Origin: Bacillota bacterium
GTDB taxonomy: Bacteria > Bacillota > Clostridia > Acetivibrionales > DSM-1351
Length of the DNA: 27,062 bases
Assembly: GCA_023412275.1 (NCBI GenBank)
Contig: JAEYNY010000093.1
Location: 1 to 27,062 of the forward strand
Reading direction: 5' to 3'
How positions within the stretch are numbered: position 1 is the stretch's first letter; the number at the start of each line of letters is the position of its first letter. The position numbers were made by a program, and so were the translations under genes. Shown one piece after another: positions 13,826 through 21,600 of this stretch. The notes below the pieces were generated by a model. It was given only the letters and a program-made list of their open reading frames with translations, did not search any database and was not told the DNA's origin.

Positions 13826-15256
13826 TTGAGGTTATTTGAAATAGTACTTATTATTATTAATTTTTTTACTCTGGGATGGCTGTTATTTAGTAAAAAGAAT
13901 AACAAGAAAATACCTCATATTTTATTTGGAATTTCATTTGTAATAACACTTATCCAAATATTTGTTGAAGGTTACCGAATTCAAATGTTGCCGGCATACA
14001 TCTGCCTTCTTTTAAATGTACTGATTTTCTTTCGTAAAGGTAAAAAGCCCAGAAAAACCTGGAAAATTGTTCTTGCATCAATATTTTCATTTCTATACCT
14101 TGCAATAGCTGTTGCATTTCCGGCACTATTGCCTGTTTTTTCTCTTGAAAAACCAACTGGGCCATACCAAGTAGGTACAGTTACATATGATTGGACTGAT
14201 GAAAACCGTTTGGAAGAGGCAACAAAGGAACCTAATGATAAAAGAGAGCTGATGGTGCAGGTATGGTATCCTGCTGAAAAAACTGACAACTTGAAGAAAG
14301 CACCTTATATAAATGATCTCCTGGAGGTAGCGAGAGGACTTTGTGGATCTTCTGTACTGTTGAGCCACTTAAAATATGTAAAAAGTAACTCCTATTCAAA
14401 TGCCATGCTTTCCGATAAACAACAGAAATATCCACTTCTGATATTCTCCCACGGATTTGGGGATTTTAGAAACGTAAACACATTTGAAGTGGAAGAATTA
14501 GCAAGTCATGGTTATATTGTTGTTGGAATTGATCATACTTACGATGCAGCAGCTACAGTGTTTTCAGACGGAAGGGTTGCTCAATATAGCCAAGATAATA
14601 GAATGCTTAACGGTAACAATGAATATTTTGATAAACATATTGAAGTATGGGTAAAAGATGCTAAGTTTGTATTAGATAAAATAGAAGAGATTAATAAAAA
14701 GGACCCTCTTAACCATTTTACCGAAAGGATTGATTTGAATAAAATAGGAATGTTCGGGCACTCATACGGAGGTGCAACTGCAGGACAAATTATTATGCAG
14801 GATTCAAGAGTTAAAGCGGGCATAAACATGGATGGTACTTTTTATGGAGATCCCATTTCCGAAAAGGGGTTAGGAAAGCCCTTCATGATGATGGACTCTG
14901 AAGCCTCTTTGAACATTTATAAGGGTGATGTTGATCTATTTATGAAATTATCAGGATTAACAGATAAGAAATATAGAGACTTTAATGCAAGAATGTATAT
15001 AAAAAGAAATAATGCCATTGCAAACGGAGGGTATTCTCTCTTAATAAATAACACGCAACATATTAGCTATACCGATTTAAGTCTTTTTACACCAGTAGCA
15101 GCTATTGGCTATAATCCACATTATGTACATAAGATTATAAATGATTTTACTTTGACATTTTTTAATAAATATTTATTAGGAGATACATCTGCTTCCCTTG
15201 AAGATACCGCAAAGAAATATGAAAATATAGAGTTCAAGCAGACAAAACATAACTAG
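13826..15256 (+). CDS. Membrane-anchored PAF-acetylhydrolase-like alpha/beta hydrolase, copy 3
   Basis: This 476-residue product is a close paralogue of the preceding gene. The four-helix membrane domain is almost identical, and the triad is retained as Ser313 (GHSYGG), Asp336 (NMDGTF) and His412 (NTQHISY), so it should be active. It uses the same TTG start and AGGAGG site as copy 2. The most divergent segment is around residues 160-180 and 250-265, next to the predicted active-site cleft, which could mean altered specificity. No terminator hairpin of the type found after copies 1 and 2 follows; the 105-nt gap leads into the GH9 gene, so read-through is possible. Confidence 0.88.
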   Translation: MRLFEIVLIIINFFTLGWLLFSKKNNKKIPHILFGISFVITLIQIFVEGYRIQMLPAYICLLLNVLIFFRKGKKPRKTWKIVLASIFSFLYLAIAVAFPALLPVFSLEKPTGPYQVGTVTYDWTDENRLEEATKEPNDKRELMVQVWYPAEKTDNLKKAPYINDLLEVARGLCGSSVLLSHLKYVKSNSYSNAMLSDKQQKYPLLIFSHGFGDFRNVNTFEVEELASHGYIVVGIDHTYDAAATVFSDGRVAQYSQDNRMLNGNNEYFDKHIEVWVKDAKFVLDKIEEINKKDPLNHFTERIDLNKIGMFGHSYGGATAGQIIMQDSRVKAGINMDGTFYGDPISEKGLGKPFMMMDSEASLNIYKGDVDLFMKLSGLTDKKYRDFNARMYIKRNNAIANGGYSLLINNTQHISYTDLSLFTPVAAIGYNPHYVHKIINDFTLTFFNKYLLGDTSASLEDTAKKYENIEFKQTKHN

Positions 15257-15361
15257 AGTTATATACTTAAGCCTAATTAATAAAAAATTAATACATTCTC
15301 TTCCCGAATAATATATAATAGATATTGTTTTACAATTATTTATTGGAAAGAGTGTTAACTA

Positions 15362-17131
15362 ATGAATTGGAAAAATACAATTATAAGCCTTACTCTGGCA
15401 GGCAGTTTTATTTTTACCATGAGTTCCTGTGCTTCAAAGCCTGTAAGCAGCGATGTTTCAGAAGAAACTACACAAGTAGCTGCCAATGTGTCACAGAATT
15501 TAATAACTGAAAATAAACTAAGTGATGAAATCCATGTAGATCAGCTTGGTTATAAGCTACTTGCAAAAAAAATAGCTGTTATTAAGGGACAATATAAAAA
15601 GTTTCAGGTGGTTGACAGTAAAACGGGTGTGGCAGTCTTAACAGGAGATCTGACTGGAAATCCAAAGGATGAATCCAGCGGAGATACTGTATGTTATGCA
15701 GACTTTAGTAAGATTACAGTAGCCGGTAAATACTTTATTTCCATATCAGGATTAGGGAAATCATATGACTTTTTTATAGATGACAACGTATATTCAAAGA
15801 TTAGCGATGCAATGCAAAAAGCACTATATTATCAACGTTGCGGAACAGCTTTGACAACCCAATTTGCAGGTGAATATAGTCATGTGGATTGTCATAAAGC
15901 GTTAGCCAAATTATATAGCGATGAGACAAAAGAGATTGACGTAAGCGGAGGCTGGCATGATGCAGGAGATTACGGAAGATATGTTGTACCCGCATCTGTC
16001 ACAGCAGCAGGTTTACTTTTGGCATATGAAATTTATCCCCAAGCTTTTACGGATACAACACGTATTCCCGAAAGCGGAAATAAGATACCGGACATTCTTG
16101 ATGAAGCAAAATATGGGATACAGTGGCTTCTCAAAATGCAAGAGAGCGAGTCAGGTGGAGTATATCACAAGGTCACTTCAAGGGGATTCCCCGAAATGAC
16201 AACAATGCCTGATAAGGATGTTGATGACCAGCTTGTGATGCCGATATCTACAACTGCTACTGCTGATTTTGCAGCGGTTACTGCGATGGCTTCGAGAATA
16301 TATATGACGATAGATCCTGCATTTGCACAAAACTGTTTGCAGTCCTCCAAAAAAGCTTGGGAATGGCTTGAAAAAAACAAGGATTTCGTTGATTTCAAAA
16401 ATCCTTCAGATGTGGCATCAGGCGAGTATGGCGACAGCTCTGGGAAAGATGAGAAGGCCTGGGCTGCTGCAGAACTTTTCAGAGCCACGGGAGACGAGAA
16501 ATACAATGAATATTTTGTAGACAATTATCAAGTTGAAGGTTTTGGACTTGGATGGCAGAATGTAAGCGGATTTGCAGCAATTGCATATATGTTTTCGGAT
16601 GTATCAGGAACCGATCAGGAAAAGGCGGATGAAATTAAAAAGGCTTGGCTTGCAAAAGCTGATATGTTTGTATCTACAGGTCAAAAAGACGGATATCTGG
16701 TTGCAATGCATAAAATGGAGTATAACTGGGGAAGTAACATGAATGTTGCAACACACGCTATGCACCTGCTTATAGCAGACAGACTTAAAACGGATGAAAA
16801 ATATACTCAGACAGCCGAAGATTGTACACATTACCTGTTGGGTAGAAATACACTTAACGAGAGCTATATAACCGGGTTCGGTTCAAAACAGGTTAATAAG
16901 CCACATCACAGACCATCGGCTGGAGATCTTGCGTTAAAACCTGTTCCCGGATTTATGGTAGGAGGGCCGGATTCTGCGCTGGAGGATGACATAGCAAAAA
17001 GCAAACTCTCAGGTAAATCTCCTGCGGAGTGTTATATAGATGATGTAAATTCCTTTTCAACAAATGAGGTTGCTACCTACTGGAATTCATCAGCGATTTT
17101 TATCTTAGGCTATTTAAACTCAAACAGATAA
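15362..17131 (+). CDS. Lipoprotein family 9 glycoside hydrolase (cellulase/cellodextrinase), no dockerin
   Basis: The 589-residue enzyme begins with a short basic N-terminus, a hydrophobic stretch and a lipobox-like MSSC, with Cys23 as the probable lipid anchor, then a Ser/Thr/Val-rich linker. Residues about 52-140 form the Ig-like CelD_N domain (IHVDQLGYKLLAKKIAV). The GH9 (alpha/alpha)6 barrel follows. Asp200 and Asp203 in GGWHDAGDYGRY are the base and water-positioning residues, HHRPS near residue 520 is the conserved substrate-binding block, and Glu569 in TNEVATYWNSSA is the acid. There is no dockerin or carbohydrate-binding module, so it should sit on the cell surface rather than in the cellulosome, probably trimming cellodextrins. 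A TATAAT at 15314-15319 may be its -10; I see no good -35. Confidence 0.93.
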   Translation: MNWKNTIISLTLAGSFIFTMSSCASKPVSSDVSEETTQVAANVSQNLITENKLSDEIHVDQLGYKLLAKKIAVIKGQYKKFQVVDSKTGVAVLTGDLTGNPKDESSGDTVCYADFSKITVAGKYFISISGLGKSYDFFIDDNVYSKISDAMQKALYYQRCGTALTTQFAGEYSHVDCHKALAKLYSDETKEIDVSGGWHDAGDYGRYVVPASVTAAGLLLAYEIYPQAFTDTTRIPESGNKIPDILDEAKYGIQWLLKMQESESGGVYHKVTSRGFPEMTTMPDKDVDDQLVMPISTTATADFAAVTAMASRIYMTIDPAFAQNCLQSSKKAWEWLEKNKDFVDFKNPSDVASGEYGDSSGKDEKAWAAAELFRATGDEKYNEYFVDNYQVEGFGLGWQNVSGFAAIAYMFSDVSGTDQEKADEIKKAWLAKADMFVSTGQKDGYLVAMHKMEYNWGSNMNVATHAMHLLIADRLKTDEKYTQTAEDCTHYLLGRNTLNESYITGFGSKQVNKPHHRPSAGDLALKPVPGFMVGGPDSALEDDIAKSKLSGKSPAECYIDDVNSFSTNEVATYWNSSAIFILGYLNSNR

Positions 17132-17226
17132 ATTCTTGACGGGTATCAAAATAAAAAGTGATTCATAGTATATTGGTATTGGCATTTTAAAAAAGAAATA
17201 TTATAGACTTTAAGGAGGCTGGGATT

Positions 17227-17814
17227 TTGGCTAAACAAGTTTGGAAACCATCAACAATGTTAAATCCTGTACCGGTTGTAATGGTATCATGTACGGATAA
17301 AGAAGGTAAGCCTAATATAATTACTCTTGCATGGACGGGGACGATTAATTCTGACCCTCCAATGGTATCAATATCAGTAAGAAAAGAACGGTATTCCTAT
17401 GAACTTATAAAAGAAAAAGGTGAATTCGTAATTAATCTTCCTACAAAAAAGCTGACCTTCGCAACTGATTACTGCGGTGTTAAGTCAGGCAGAGATATTG
17501 ATAAGTTTGAGACAATGGGGTTGACGGCTGAAGCTGCTTCTATAGTACAAGTTCCACTTATAAAGGAATGTCCTTTGAATCTTGAGTGTGTAGTAAAGCA
17601 GTCCATAGAGTTGGGCTCGCACGTATTGTTTTTGGCTGAAATCGTAGCTACAAATGTTGAAGAATCGCTGTTGGATGAAAAGGGTAAATTGGATTTAAAT
17701 AAAGCTGAATTGATTTGTTATTCACATGGTGAGTATTATCCCCTTGGAAACTCTCTGGGTTATTTTGGGTATTCTGTAACTAAAAAGAAGAATCTCAAGA
17801 GAAATCAAAAATAG
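17227..17814 (+). CDS. Flavin reductase-like (flavoredoxin family) FMN-binding protein
   Basis: This 195-residue protein has the split-barrel flavin-reductase domain: an opening PVPVVMVSCTDKEGKPNI block, TLAWTGTINSDPPMVSISV, and the GEFVINLPTKKL strand typical of flavoredoxin-like proteins. Such proteins bind FMN and transfer electrons or reduce flavin with NAD(P)H; the partner is unknown. Translation is assigned to a TTG at 17227 with AAGGAGG at 17212-17218. It follows the GH9 gene by 95 nt with no clear terminator between, and ends at a strong bidirectional terminator. The C-terminal tail is basic (KKKNLKRNQK). Confidence 0.88.
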   Translation: MAKQVWKPSTMLNPVPVVMVSCTDKEGKPNIITLAWTGTINSDPPMVSISVRKERYSYELIKEKGEFVINLPTKKLTFATDYCGVKSGRDIDKFETMGLTAEAASIVQVPLIKECPLNLECVVKQSIELGSHVLFLAEIVATNVEESLLDEKGKLDLNKAELICYSHGEYYPLGNSLGYFGYSVTKKKNLKRNQK

Positions 17815-17833
17815 ATTTGGTTAAAGTAAAACT

Positions 17834-17884
17834 AAGCCTTATCAAGAAAAGCCAGACTATGGCTTTTCTTGATAAGGCTTTTCC
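17834..17884. terminator. Bidirectional terminator between flavin reductase and pflB
   Basis: A 20-bp stem (17834-17853 with 17861-17880) and a 7-nt loop are flanked by TTTT on the plus side and by AGTTTTA on the minus strand. It serves both convergent genes. Confidence 0.9.
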
Positions 17885-17892
17885 ATTATATA

Positions 17893-20121
17893 TTAAATAG
17901 CTTCATGAAATGTCCTTGAGATTACTTCCAATTGCTGTGCCTTTGTTAGCTTTATGAAATGAACTGCATAACCCGACACACGAACTGTAAGCTGATTGTA
18001 TTTCATAGGTTCCTTCATGGCATTTTCCAGAGTTTCTTTATCAAGTACGTTAACATTTATATGATGGCCGCCATTCATAACATAACCGTCAATCAGGGCA
18101 GAAAGATTTGAAATTTTAGTATGCATTTCCTTCCCTAAAGCATTAGGAATAACTGATAGTGTAAGGGAAATGCCGTCATTACAAACACTATAAGGTATCT
18201 TAGCCACTGAATTCATCATTGCGAGTATTCCTGACTTATCTCTGTTGTGCATTGGGTTAGCACCGGGGGCAAAAGGTTCTCCTTTTTTACGGCCATCAGG
18301 AGTAGAGCCTGTTTTTTTACCGTACACAACGTTTGATGTTATGGTCAGGATAGACAAAGTATGTCTTGCATTGCGGTAAGTGGGATGAGTTTTTAAACTT
18401 TCGTAGAAGCTTGTAACAACCTCTTTTGGAATACTGTCGGCTCTATCATCATTGTTTCCGTACTGAGGATAACTTCCTTCTAGCTCAAAGTCTGTAATAA
18501 TACCACGTTCATCTCTTATTACCCTGACACGTGTATGTTTAATGGCACTCAGGGAGTCTACAAGCACTGATAATCCGGATATACCGAAGGCCATAAGTCT
18601 GTTTACATCTGTATCATGAAGAGCCATCATGAGACGCTCGTAAGCGTATTTATCATGCATATAATGTATAATGTTCATGGTATTTACATATAAACCGGTC
18701 ATCCAATCCTGTAACTTTAGAAAGTTTTCCATAACCTCATTATATTCAAGGAATTCGCCTTCATATGGTTTTATTTCAGGTGCAACCTGATCACCGCTTA
18801 TTTCGTCACGCCCTCCGTTTAAAGATAATAAAAGCAATTTTGCCAGATTACATCTTGCACCGAAAAACTGCATATCCTTTCCAAGACGCATAGCTGATAC
18901 ACAGCAGGAAATACCATAATCATCACCATACTGGGGTTGCATAAGATCATCGTTTTCATACTGAATTGCACTTGTTGAAATAGACATTTGAGCACAAAAC
19001 CTCTTGAAATTTTCAGGCAACTTTACTGACCACAAAATGGTAAGGTTTGGTTCAGGTGCGGCTCCCAGATTCCTCAAAGTTTGAAGGAACCTGTAGGAGG
19101 TCTTGGAAACCATATGTCTTCCGTCACTGCTGATTCCGCCAAGAGATTCTGTTAACCAAACCGGGTCTCCTGCAAAAAGTTCATTATATTCTTTGGTACG
19201 CAAGTGCCTTATAAACCTCAGTTTTATTACAAACTGGTCAATGAGCTCCTGAGCATCTGCTTCTGTCAGGGTACCGTTATTTATATCATGTTCAATGAAA
19301 ATATCAAAAAATACATTGAGCCTGCCCAAAGAATTTGCAGCGCCGTTAGTTTCTTTTAAGGCACCTAAAAATGCCAGATATGTCCACTGAACAGCTTCAA
19401 AGGCATTTTGTGCAGGGCGTTTCAGGTTAAAGCCGTAAGAATTTCCGAGAACACTCAAATCATTAAGTGCGGAAATCTGATCGTGAAGTTCTTCTCTAAG
19501 TCTAATAACGCCATCAGTCATGGTGCCTCTGAGACTGTCCAGGTCTTTTTGCTTTTGAGTTATTAGATAATCAGTGCCGTATAGGGCAACCCTTCTATAA
19601 TCCCCTATTATACGGCCTCTGCCATATGCATCGGGAAGACCTGTAATAACTCCGCATCTTCTGGCCTTTCGCATTTCATCTGTGTACGCACTGAAAACAC
19701 CGTCATTATGTGTTTTTATGCTTTTACCGAAAATTTTATCAATGTCGGGTGAAGGTGCAGTGTCAAACTGTTGGCAGGCCTGTTTAGCCATTCTGTAGCC
19801 GGTTTTAGCAAGAAAGGCCCTTTTCAGAGGCACATCTGTTTGAAGCCCCTTTATTACTTCGTATTTCTCTTCAATAAAGCCGGGTTTGTGACTAGTTATA
19901 CTTGCTACGGTTTCTGTGTCGATATCGAGAATTCCACCGTTTAAATGTTCTTCAACCAAAAGACTTTTACAAGTTTCCCAGAGTTGTTTTGTTTTTGAAC
20001 TGGCACTGCAAAGAAAGCTTTCGTTACCATCATATGGAGTGTAGTTTGTCTGGATAAAGTCCTGTACGTCAATGGAATTCTGCCATTTACCAGATTTGAA
20101 ATCAGAAATGTTTAAATTCAT
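17893..20121 (-). CDS. pflB: Pyruvate formate-lyase (formate acetyltransferase)
   Basis: The 742-residue glycyl-radical enzyme converts pyruvate and CoA to acetyl-CoA and formate. The active-site pair is Cys406-Cys407 in GISCCVSAMR, and the radical glycine is Gly717 in RVSGYAVHF close to the C-terminus; both match the E. coli enzyme in placement and total length. A GAGGGGGT site precedes the ATG. The gene is monocistronic: a bidirectional terminator follows and no pflA activase is adjacent, although the enzyme needs one. Its leader carries a ZTP riboswitch, which suggests expression when 10-formyl-tetrahydrofolate is short, so formate for one-carbon metabolism is a likely main role besides fermentation. 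Confidence 0.97.
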   Translation of the reverse strand: MNLNISDFKSGKWQNSIDVQDFIQTNYTPYDGNESFLCSASSKTKQLWETCKSLLVEEHLNGGILDIDTETVASITSHKPGFIEEKYEVIKGLQTDVPLKRAFLAKTGYRMAKQACQQFDTAPSPDIDKIFGKSIKTHNDGVFSAYTDEMRKARRCGVITGLPDAYGRGRIIGDYRRVALYGTDYLITQKQKDLDSLRGTMTDGVIRLREELHDQISALNDLSVLGNSYGFNLKRPAQNAFEAVQWTYLAFLGALKETNGAANSLGRLNVFFDIFIEHDINNGTLTEADAQELIDQFVIKLRFIRHLRTKEYNELFAGDPVWLTESLGGISSDGRHMVSKTSYRFLQTLRNLGAAPEPNLTILWSVKLPENFKRFCAQMSISTSAIQYENDDLMQPQYGDDYGISCCVSAMRLGKDMQFFGARCNLAKLLLLSLNGGRDEISGDQVAPEIKPYEGEFLEYNEVMENFLKLQDWMTGLYVNTMNIIHYMHDKYAYERLMMALHDTDVNRLMAFGISGLSVLVDSLSAIKHTRVRVIRDERGIITDFELEGSYPQYGNNDDRADSIPKEVVTSFYESLKTHPTYRNARHTLSILTITSNVVYGKKTGSTPDGRKKGEPFAPGANPMHNRDKSGILAMMNSVAKIPYSVCNDGISLTLSVIPNALGKEMHTKISNLSALIDGYVMNGGHHINVNVLDKETLENAMKEPMKYNQLTVRVSGYAVHFIKLTKAQQLEVISRTFHEAI

Positions 20122-20187
20122 AATTTAGTACCCCCTCGGAAAAATTTCTCCCCAGGAAACACTTTATTTGTATGTTTTTGGAAACAA

Positions 20188-20227
20188 CAAAATAAAAACC
20201 GCCTGGGCAGTTATGATGCCCAGGCGG
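20188..20227 (-). terminator. pflB: Riboswitch-controlled terminator in the pflB leader
   Basis: On the minus strand CCGCCTGGGCA pairs perfectly with TGCCCAGGCGG over a 7-nt loop and is followed by TTTTTATTTT. The left arm is also the conserved last stem segment of the ZTP aptamer, so ligand binding and termination are mutually exclusive. Confidence 0.92.
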
Positions 20228-20285
20228 CCGGCTTATTAAAGTCATACTCCCTGTGGTAATCTCCACGTCCGCCAGTTGTATGACA
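20217..20285 (-). promoter_or_regulatory. ZTP (pfl-motif) riboswitch upstream of pflB
   Basis: The minus-strand leader has the ZTP aptamer layout: outer stem GTCATAC / GTATGAC, the ACTGGCGGA internal block, a GTGG / CCAC hairpin followed by AGGGAG, a short linker, then GCCGGCCGCCTGGGCA. The last block is the signature of the family, which binds the purine intermediate ZTP/ZMP, a signal of 10-formyl-tetrahydrofolate shortage. Bound ligand would hold the CCGCCTGGGCA segment in the aptamer and prevent the terminator, so pflB is switched on. Recognition rests on remembered consensus and visible pairing. Confidence 0.9.
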
Positions 20286-20315
20286 GTTTGTTCTGTTAAA
20301 ATGGTTTATAACTTT

Positions 20316-20343
20316 AGTATAGAATATTTTTCGGATATGTCAA
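20316..20343 (-). promoter_or_regulatory. Sigma-A promoter of pflB
   Basis: Reading the minus strand, TTGACA (20343-20338), a 16-nt spacer and TATACT (20321-20316) lie upstream of the riboswitch. Initiation near 20309 gives a leader of about 190 nt that contains the whole aptamer. Confidence 0.7.
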
Positions 20344-20355
20344 GAGGTGAATTTA

Positions 20356-20399
20356 TTGTCAATTCGAACCTTGACAAAGAACACATGTTTGTGTATCGT
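20356..20399. promoter_or_regulatory. Inverted repeat and possible promoter in the divergent pflB / HD-GNAT region
   Basis: TTGTCAA (20356-20362) and TTGACAA (20371-20377) form a perfect 7-bp inverted repeat around an 8-nt spacer that contains TTCGAA. The right arm is also a perfect -35 (TTGACA) for the plus strand, with TATCGT at 20394-20399 as a weak -10 after 17 nt. The dyad may be an operator or may arise from the -35 itself. Confidence 0.4.
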
Positions 20400-20448
20400 T
20401 ATGTATGGGAAAATATGTAAAAACTAAAAGTTACTAAGGGTAGGGAAA

Positions 20449-21564
20449 ATGAAAGATTATACTAGGGTTATTGATTTTATTAAAGAAATAGAGAAACTAA
20501 AGAATGTAACTCGTACTGCATGGACATCCGAGGGAAAGCAGGAGAGTGTGGCGGAGCATTCATGGAGGTTAGCAATGTTTTCACTGCTCTTAGCTGAATA
20601 TTTTCCATTCATGGATATAGCAAAAATTCTGGGAATATGTATTGTTCATGATTGTGGTGAAATTTATGATGGGGATGTGTCGGCAAAGTTCGAGACCAAT
20701 CCTGAAGGGAAGCTGAACAGGGAAGAACGGGCGTTGATAACACTGACAAACACTCTTCCTGACAAGCAGCGTAAACGGGTTTTTTCTCTATGGAAAGAAT
20801 ACAGTGAAGCCGGATCTCAGGAAGCAAAGCTTGTAAAGGCATTAGATAAGATGGAAACAATTATACAGCACAATCAAGGCCTGAATCCGGCTGGGTTTGA
20901 CTATGAATTCAATTTAAGATATGGGTCAGATTATGCAGAATTCAATGAAGATATAAAAGCCCTAAGGGAGATAGTAGACAGGGACACTGTGCAAATGTGC
21001 GAAAAAAGCAGAACTCAAGATTTTCCTGAAATAATCCTGCGAGAGTTGGAGCTAAAGGATTTGGAAGATTATCTGTACTGGAACCATCCTTCTCGTGAAT
21101 TTCACAAGTTCAATGGTCCGTATTTTGAGAAAAGCAATGAGGAAGAATTGATCAAAGAAATAGATGAGATGAGGGTTCTTTTATTAAATGGACAAAAAAA
21201 TGTACTTACAAATCAAAAAATAATAGCAGATAAGAATACTGATGAATTGATTGGAAAAGTAAACTGGTATTGGAAATCAAAAGAAACACTTTGGATGGAG
21301 GTTGGAATTGTTATTTTCAATGAAAAGTACTGGGGACATGGAATTGGTTATAAAGCGCTGAAAATGTGGATTAACGAAATATTTGACCAAAGACAGGAAC
21401 TAGTGAGGATTGGAGTATCTACATGGTCGGGAAACGAAAGGATGATAAAGCTGGCTGAAAAACTAGGTATGAAAAGGGAGGCAGTTTACCGTAAGGCCCG
21501 GATTGTAGATAACAAGCATTATGATTCTGTAAGTTATGGTATACTGAGGGAAGAATGGCGATAA
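20449..21564 (+). CDS. Fusion of HD-type (YfbR-like) phosphohydrolase and GNAT acetyltransferase
   Basis: A single 371-residue reading frame joins two enzymes. Residues 1-185 are an HD-domain phosphohydrolase of the YfbR/5'-deoxynucleotidase type, with His37 (AEHSW), His67-Asp68 (VHDCGE) and Asp133 (ALDKME) as metal ligands. Residues about 194-371 are a GNAT domain of the RimJ/RimL type, starting IILRELELKDLEDYLYW and holding the acetyl-CoA loop block FNEKYWGHGIGYKALKMWI near residues 288-308. No stop or frame change lies at the junction. The first domain would dephosphorylate nucleotides; the acceptor of the second is unknown. The ribosome binding site is weak (GGGTAGGG). The following kinase gene starts 36 nt on, so an operon is likely. 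Confidence 0.87.
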   Translation: MKDYTRVIDFIKEIEKLKNVTRTAWTSEGKQESVAEHSWRLAMFSLLLAEYFPFMDIAKILGICIVHDCGEIYDGDVSAKFETNPEGKLNREERALITLTNTLPDKQRKRVFSLWKEYSEAGSQEAKLVKALDKMETIIQHNQGLNPAGFDYEFNLRYGSDYAEFNEDIKALREIVDRDTVQMCEKSRTQDFPEIILRELELKDLEDYLYWNHPSREFHKFNGPYFEKSNEEELIKEIDEMRVLLLNGQKNVLTNQKIIADKNTDELIGKVNWYWKSKETLWMEVGIVIFNEKYWGHGIGYKALKMWINEIFDQRQELVRIGVSTWSGNERMIKLAEKLGMKREAVYRKARIVDNKHYDSVSYGILREEWR

Positions 21565-21600
21565 TCAAAAGGGGACTGTCGCACTGACAGATCTTGGGAG

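Larger units (their letters stand above)
12031..15256 (+). repeat. Tandem duplication of a 1.64-kb unit (terminator, promoter, hydrolase gene)
   Basis: The block beginning at the terminator at 12031 and running through copy 2 recurs from 13672 through copy 3 with an offset of 1640-1641 nt. Terminator, TACCAT element, leader, ribosome binding site, TTG start codon and the coding sequence are all matched. In the first 130 codons the two proteins differ by only nine residues, while the centre is more diverged. The unit starts at the terminator rather than the gene, which is what unequal exchange between neighbouring copies would leave. Confidence 0.85.

Noticed and set aside
13981..14289. A minus-strand open frame inside hydrolase copy 3 that resembles one inside copy 1 (10867-11049)
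   Set aside because: The resemblance comes from homology of the real genes on the other strand, not from a conserved antisense gene.
15325..15510. A 61-codon plus-strand frame overlapping the start of the GH9 gene
   Set aside because: It overlaps the signal peptide in another frame, lacks a ribosome binding site and has no plausible protein features.
20300..20330. TGTTAAAATGGTTTATAAC near the pflB promoter as a Rex site
   Set aside because: With the four-base spacer of Rex sites the right half does not match TTAACAA, so it is not supported.
21565..21600. Hairpin CTGTC/GACAG between the HD-GNAT and kinase genes as a terminator
   Set aside because: The stem is five bases and there is no run of Ts after it; the genes are more likely co-transcribed.
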